Source: Elusimicrobiota bacterium
Lineage (GTDB): Bacteria > Elusimicrobiota > Elusimicrobia > UBA1565 > UBA9628
DNA length: 6,635 nucleotides
Assembly (NCBI GenBank): GCA_028717525.1
Contig: JAQUNT010000128.1
Location: 1 to 6,635 of the forward strand
Direction of reading: 5' to 3'
The stretch's first letter is position 1, and the number at the start of each line of letters is the position of its first letter. The position numbers and the translations under genes were made by a program. This document shows positions 5,258-6,635 of this stretch, piece by piece. The notes under the pieces are model-generated. The model ran no database searches and was not told where the DNA came from. It was given only the letters and a program-made list of their open reading frames with translations.

Positions 5258-5898
5258 GGTACGCCGCCCTCCGAGAGCTGCCGGGCGCCGGAGAAGCGCT
5301 TGCCGTTGATGAAGAATGTGGGGGTGGAGAGGACCCAGCGCGCGTCGCCGTCCTTCTGGTCGGCCGTGATGAGCTCCGACACCGAGGGGTCCTTGAGGCA
5401 GGACTCGAAGGCCGGCATATCCAGGCCGAGGCGGCGCGCGAAGGGGATGAAGTCCTGGGGCGAGCCGGGCTGGGGCTTGGCCTGGCCTTTCTTGGGCGGA
5501 GCCGGGGCCCAGTCCGCCTGCTTGTCGTAGAGGAGGTCGTGGAGGTCCCAGAAGCGGCCCTGCCGGCCCGCGCAGTCGGCCGCCACGGCCGCGGGCCAGG
5601 CCGAGAGGTGCTGAGCCAAGGGATAATGCTTGAAGATGATTCGCACCTTTCGGTCGTAGATGGACAGGAGTTCCTTGATCGGGGCGACCGCGAAGCGGCA
5701 GGCCGGGCACTGCAGGTCCGAGAACTCGACGATGACGACGGGGGCCTTGGCCTCCCCCTTCTGCCGAAAAGAGGGCGCCTCAGGGGCGTAGGGATTCTGG
5801 CTCTGGTGGCCGCGCATGGCCTGGACCGAGAGGATCGAGGCCAGCAGCACGGCCGAGGCGGCCCAGAGGCGGCGGGCGAACGGGGAGCGGGGGAGCAT
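5227..5898 (-). CDS. Exported DsbA/thioredoxin-fold thiol:disulfide oxidoreductase
   Basis: The 223-residue protein has a basic N-terminus (Arg4, Arg9, Arg10) and a hydrophobic segment at about 11-27, so it is exported or anchored by an uncleaved signal and acts in the periplasm. The thioredoxin fold starts near residue 52 (APVVIVEFSDLQ) and contains the redox motif CPAC at 64-67. KHYPLAQH (90-97) fits the DsbA-like subgroup (thioredoxin_4 type). The cis-proline is Pro193 in STPTFFING, which completes the active site. Between about 130 and 148 there is a Pro/Lys/Gln-rich insertion within the helical domain. Cys109 and Cys167 are further cysteines and could form a structural disulfide. The gene overlaps the MauE-like membrane gene, supporting a role as its redox partner in oxidising or reducing exported proteins. 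It has no clear Shine-Dalgarno sequence. I cannot tell oxidase from isomerase or reductase. Confidence 0.92.
   Translation of the reverse strand: MLPRSPFARRLWAASAVLLASILSVQAMRGHQSQNPYAPEAPSFRQKGEAKAPVVIVEFSDLQCPACRFAVAPIKELLSIYDRKVRIIFKHYPLAQHLSAWPAAVAADCAGRQGRFWDLHDLLYDKQADWAPAPPKKGQAKPQPGSPQDFIPFARRLGLDMPAFESCLKDPSVSELITADQKDGDARWVLSTPTFFINGKRFSGARQLSEGGVPWIDKILKKK
5267..5272 (-). promoter_or_regulatory. Ribosome-binding site favouring the ATG start of the MauE-like gene
   Basis: The minus strand reads GGAGGG nine bases before the ATG at 5257, within the coding region of the DsbA-like gene. It is the main argument for the ATG over the GTG at 5230. It also encodes Glu-Gly-Gly of the overlapping gene, so it could be coincidental. 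Confidence 0.45.
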
Positions 5899-5932
5899 GG
5901 CAGGTTGCGGCCCGGAGGCCGGAGCGGGACGG

Positions 5933-5943
5933 ATTCTAGCAAA
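5933..5943 (-). promoter_or_regulatory. Candidate -10 region upstream of the DsbA-like gene
   Basis: The minus strand reads TTTGCTAGAAT, where TAGAAT matches five of six -10 positions. It lies 34 bases before the ATG at 5898, inside the 56-base gap after the upstream gene. The -35 region (TTTCTG or an adjacent T-rich stretch) is poor. The string matches the pal upstream candidate at 9 of 11 positions, which makes a real promoter motif more likely. Confidence 0.45.
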
Positions 5944-5954
5944 TCTGGCCGGAC

Positions 5955-6626
5955 TCAGAAAAACGCCAGGAAGCGGTCCTCGTACTCCTCGAAGAGGCCG
6001 TATTCCCGGAGCTTGCGTCCGAGCTGGTCCAGGGCGGCGCGGTCCTCGCGGGCCGCGGCGAAGAGCCGCTCGATCTCCTTGCGGCGCCGGTCCGCCTCCT
6101 TCCCTGAGGGGTCGAAGAGCCCGCGGCGCTCCAGGTCGCGCACCTGGAGCGGGAAGGAGCGCGCCGTATGGTCCAAGGTGAACTTCATGAGGGCCAGGCC
6201 CCAGGCCGCGTCGGGGCAGCCGATGACGGCCTCGTCGCCGGCCTCGCGGCGCTCCAGGTCCGCGATGATGCGGCCGGCCACGTCCTGCGGCGGGCCGGCC
6301 AGCACGCGGGTCCTGAGGTCCTGGTTCTTGAAGTTGTACTCGAGGGCGCGCAGCAGGTCCCGATAGGCCGGGGTGAGCCAGCGCGCGAACTCCGGGGCCT
6401 GGCGTCCGAAGCCCTGGAAGCGCTTCGCGCAGGCGTCGGGAGTGATGATCTTGGGCTTGTCCGAGAGGACCGTGCCCCGGCGCAGGCGGGTCCGGTCCTT
6501 GAGCTCCTCGACCGGGGACACCAAGTGGTAGGTCAGGCGCGTGGCCCCGAAGGTCGCCAGCGCGTGAGACGGGGCGCGCAGGACCTTGATCTGCCCCAGG
6601 AGCTTGCGGAAGGCATCGGCATCCAT
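5955..6626 (-). CDS. Conserved-looking soluble protein of unknown function
   Basis: I do not recognise a named family for this 223-residue product. It has no signal peptide or membrane helix and looks like a mixed, largely alpha cytoplasmic protein. The N-terminal part carries LRAPSHALATFGATRLTYHL (16-35), then TRLRRGTVLSDKPKIITPD (46-64) and FQGFG, an ordered string of the kind seen in conserved housekeeping proteins. The middle has LRALEYNFKNQD. The C-terminal third is rich in charged helix (EADRRRKEIERLFAAAREDRA) and ends in an aromatic/acidic tail (LFEEYEDRFLAFF). The ATG at 6626 has an AGG-containing stretch (AAAGGCG) immediately upstream, too close to the ATG to be a good ribosome-binding site. 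The gene is separated from the DsbA-like gene by 56 bases with a candidate promoter, so a shared pathway is not implied. The codon pattern (third positions mostly G/C) supports a real gene. Confidence 0.85.
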   Translation of the reverse strand: MDADAFRKLLGQIKVLRAPSHALATFGATRLTYHLVSPVEELKDRTRLRRGTVLSDKPKIITPDACAKRFQGFGRQAPEFARWLTPAYRDLLRALEYNFKNQDLRTRVLAGPPQDVAGRIIADLERREAGDEAVIGCPDAAWGLALMKFTLDHTARSFPLQVRDLERRGLFDPSGKEADRRRKEIERLFAAAREDRAALDQLGRKLREYGLFEEYEDRFLAFF

Positions 6627-6635
6627 CGCCTTTAG

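Noticed and set aside
5258..5710. Extension of the MauE-like frame upstream to an ATG at 5710
   Set aside because: The added 151 residues overlap the DsbA-like gene and are Pro/Arg/Gly-rich shadow sequence. The ATG at 5257 or GTG at 5230 is far more plausible.
6627..6635. TAA on the minus strand at 6632-6634 as the stop of an upstream gene
   Set aside because: Only nine bases are available upstream of the last gene, too few to identify a coding frame.

Overview
The window is a compact, GC-rich bacterial segment in which every supported gene lies on the minus strand, so transcription runs from high to low coordinates. The Tol-Pal lipoproteins and the exported thiol oxidoreductase point to a diderm (outer-membrane) bacterium. 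The high GC, a TMTC-like GT-C/TPR protein and a Pal with a two-cysteine C-terminal loop would fit an Elusimicrobiota- or deltaproteobacteria-like lineage. That placement is an impression from protein style, not a demonstrated one.

Layout, in order of transcription. (1) 6626-5955 encodes a conserved-looking soluble protein of unknown function. (2) A 56-nt gap with a candidate promoter leads into 5898-5227, a signal-anchored DsbA/thioredoxin-like protein with a CPAC active site. It overlaps a MauE/DoxX-like membrane protein (5257-4670); the two look like a periplasmic thiol-redox pair. Three strong GC-rich hairpins (5140-5224) sit in the start of the MauE-like gene and are read through in frame, encoding a low-complexity N-terminal extension. 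(3) 4683-4414 is an 89-residue frame resembling the two ends of a GT-C glycosyltransferase joined with the middle missing. It is coupled by an ATGA overlap to 4417-2963, an intact TMTC-like multipass glycosyltransferase candidate with C-terminal TPRs. (4) A short intergenic region with a perfect TATAAT hexamer precedes a stand-alone CheY-like receiver protein (2887-2492). (5) After a 50-nt gap containing a T-tract, a candidate promoter and a good ribosome-binding site comes pal-cpoB-tolB (2441 to the left edge). These are coupled by ATGA and GTGA overlaps, and tolB is cut off by the window edge.

How the genes work together: pal, cpoB and tolB encode three envelope components of the Tol-Pal system, which links the outer membrane to peptidoglycan and supports constriction during division. 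tolQ, tolR and tolA are not in the window. The order is pal-cpoB-tolB rather than the classical tolB-pal-cpoB. The DsbA/MauE pair probably handles disulfide chemistry of exported proteins, and the TMTC-like protein probably glycosylates a lipid-exposed or exported acceptor. I see no CRISPR array, tRNA, rRNA, insertion sequence or defence system. The most unusual element is the in-frame hairpin cluster at the dsbA/mauE boundary.
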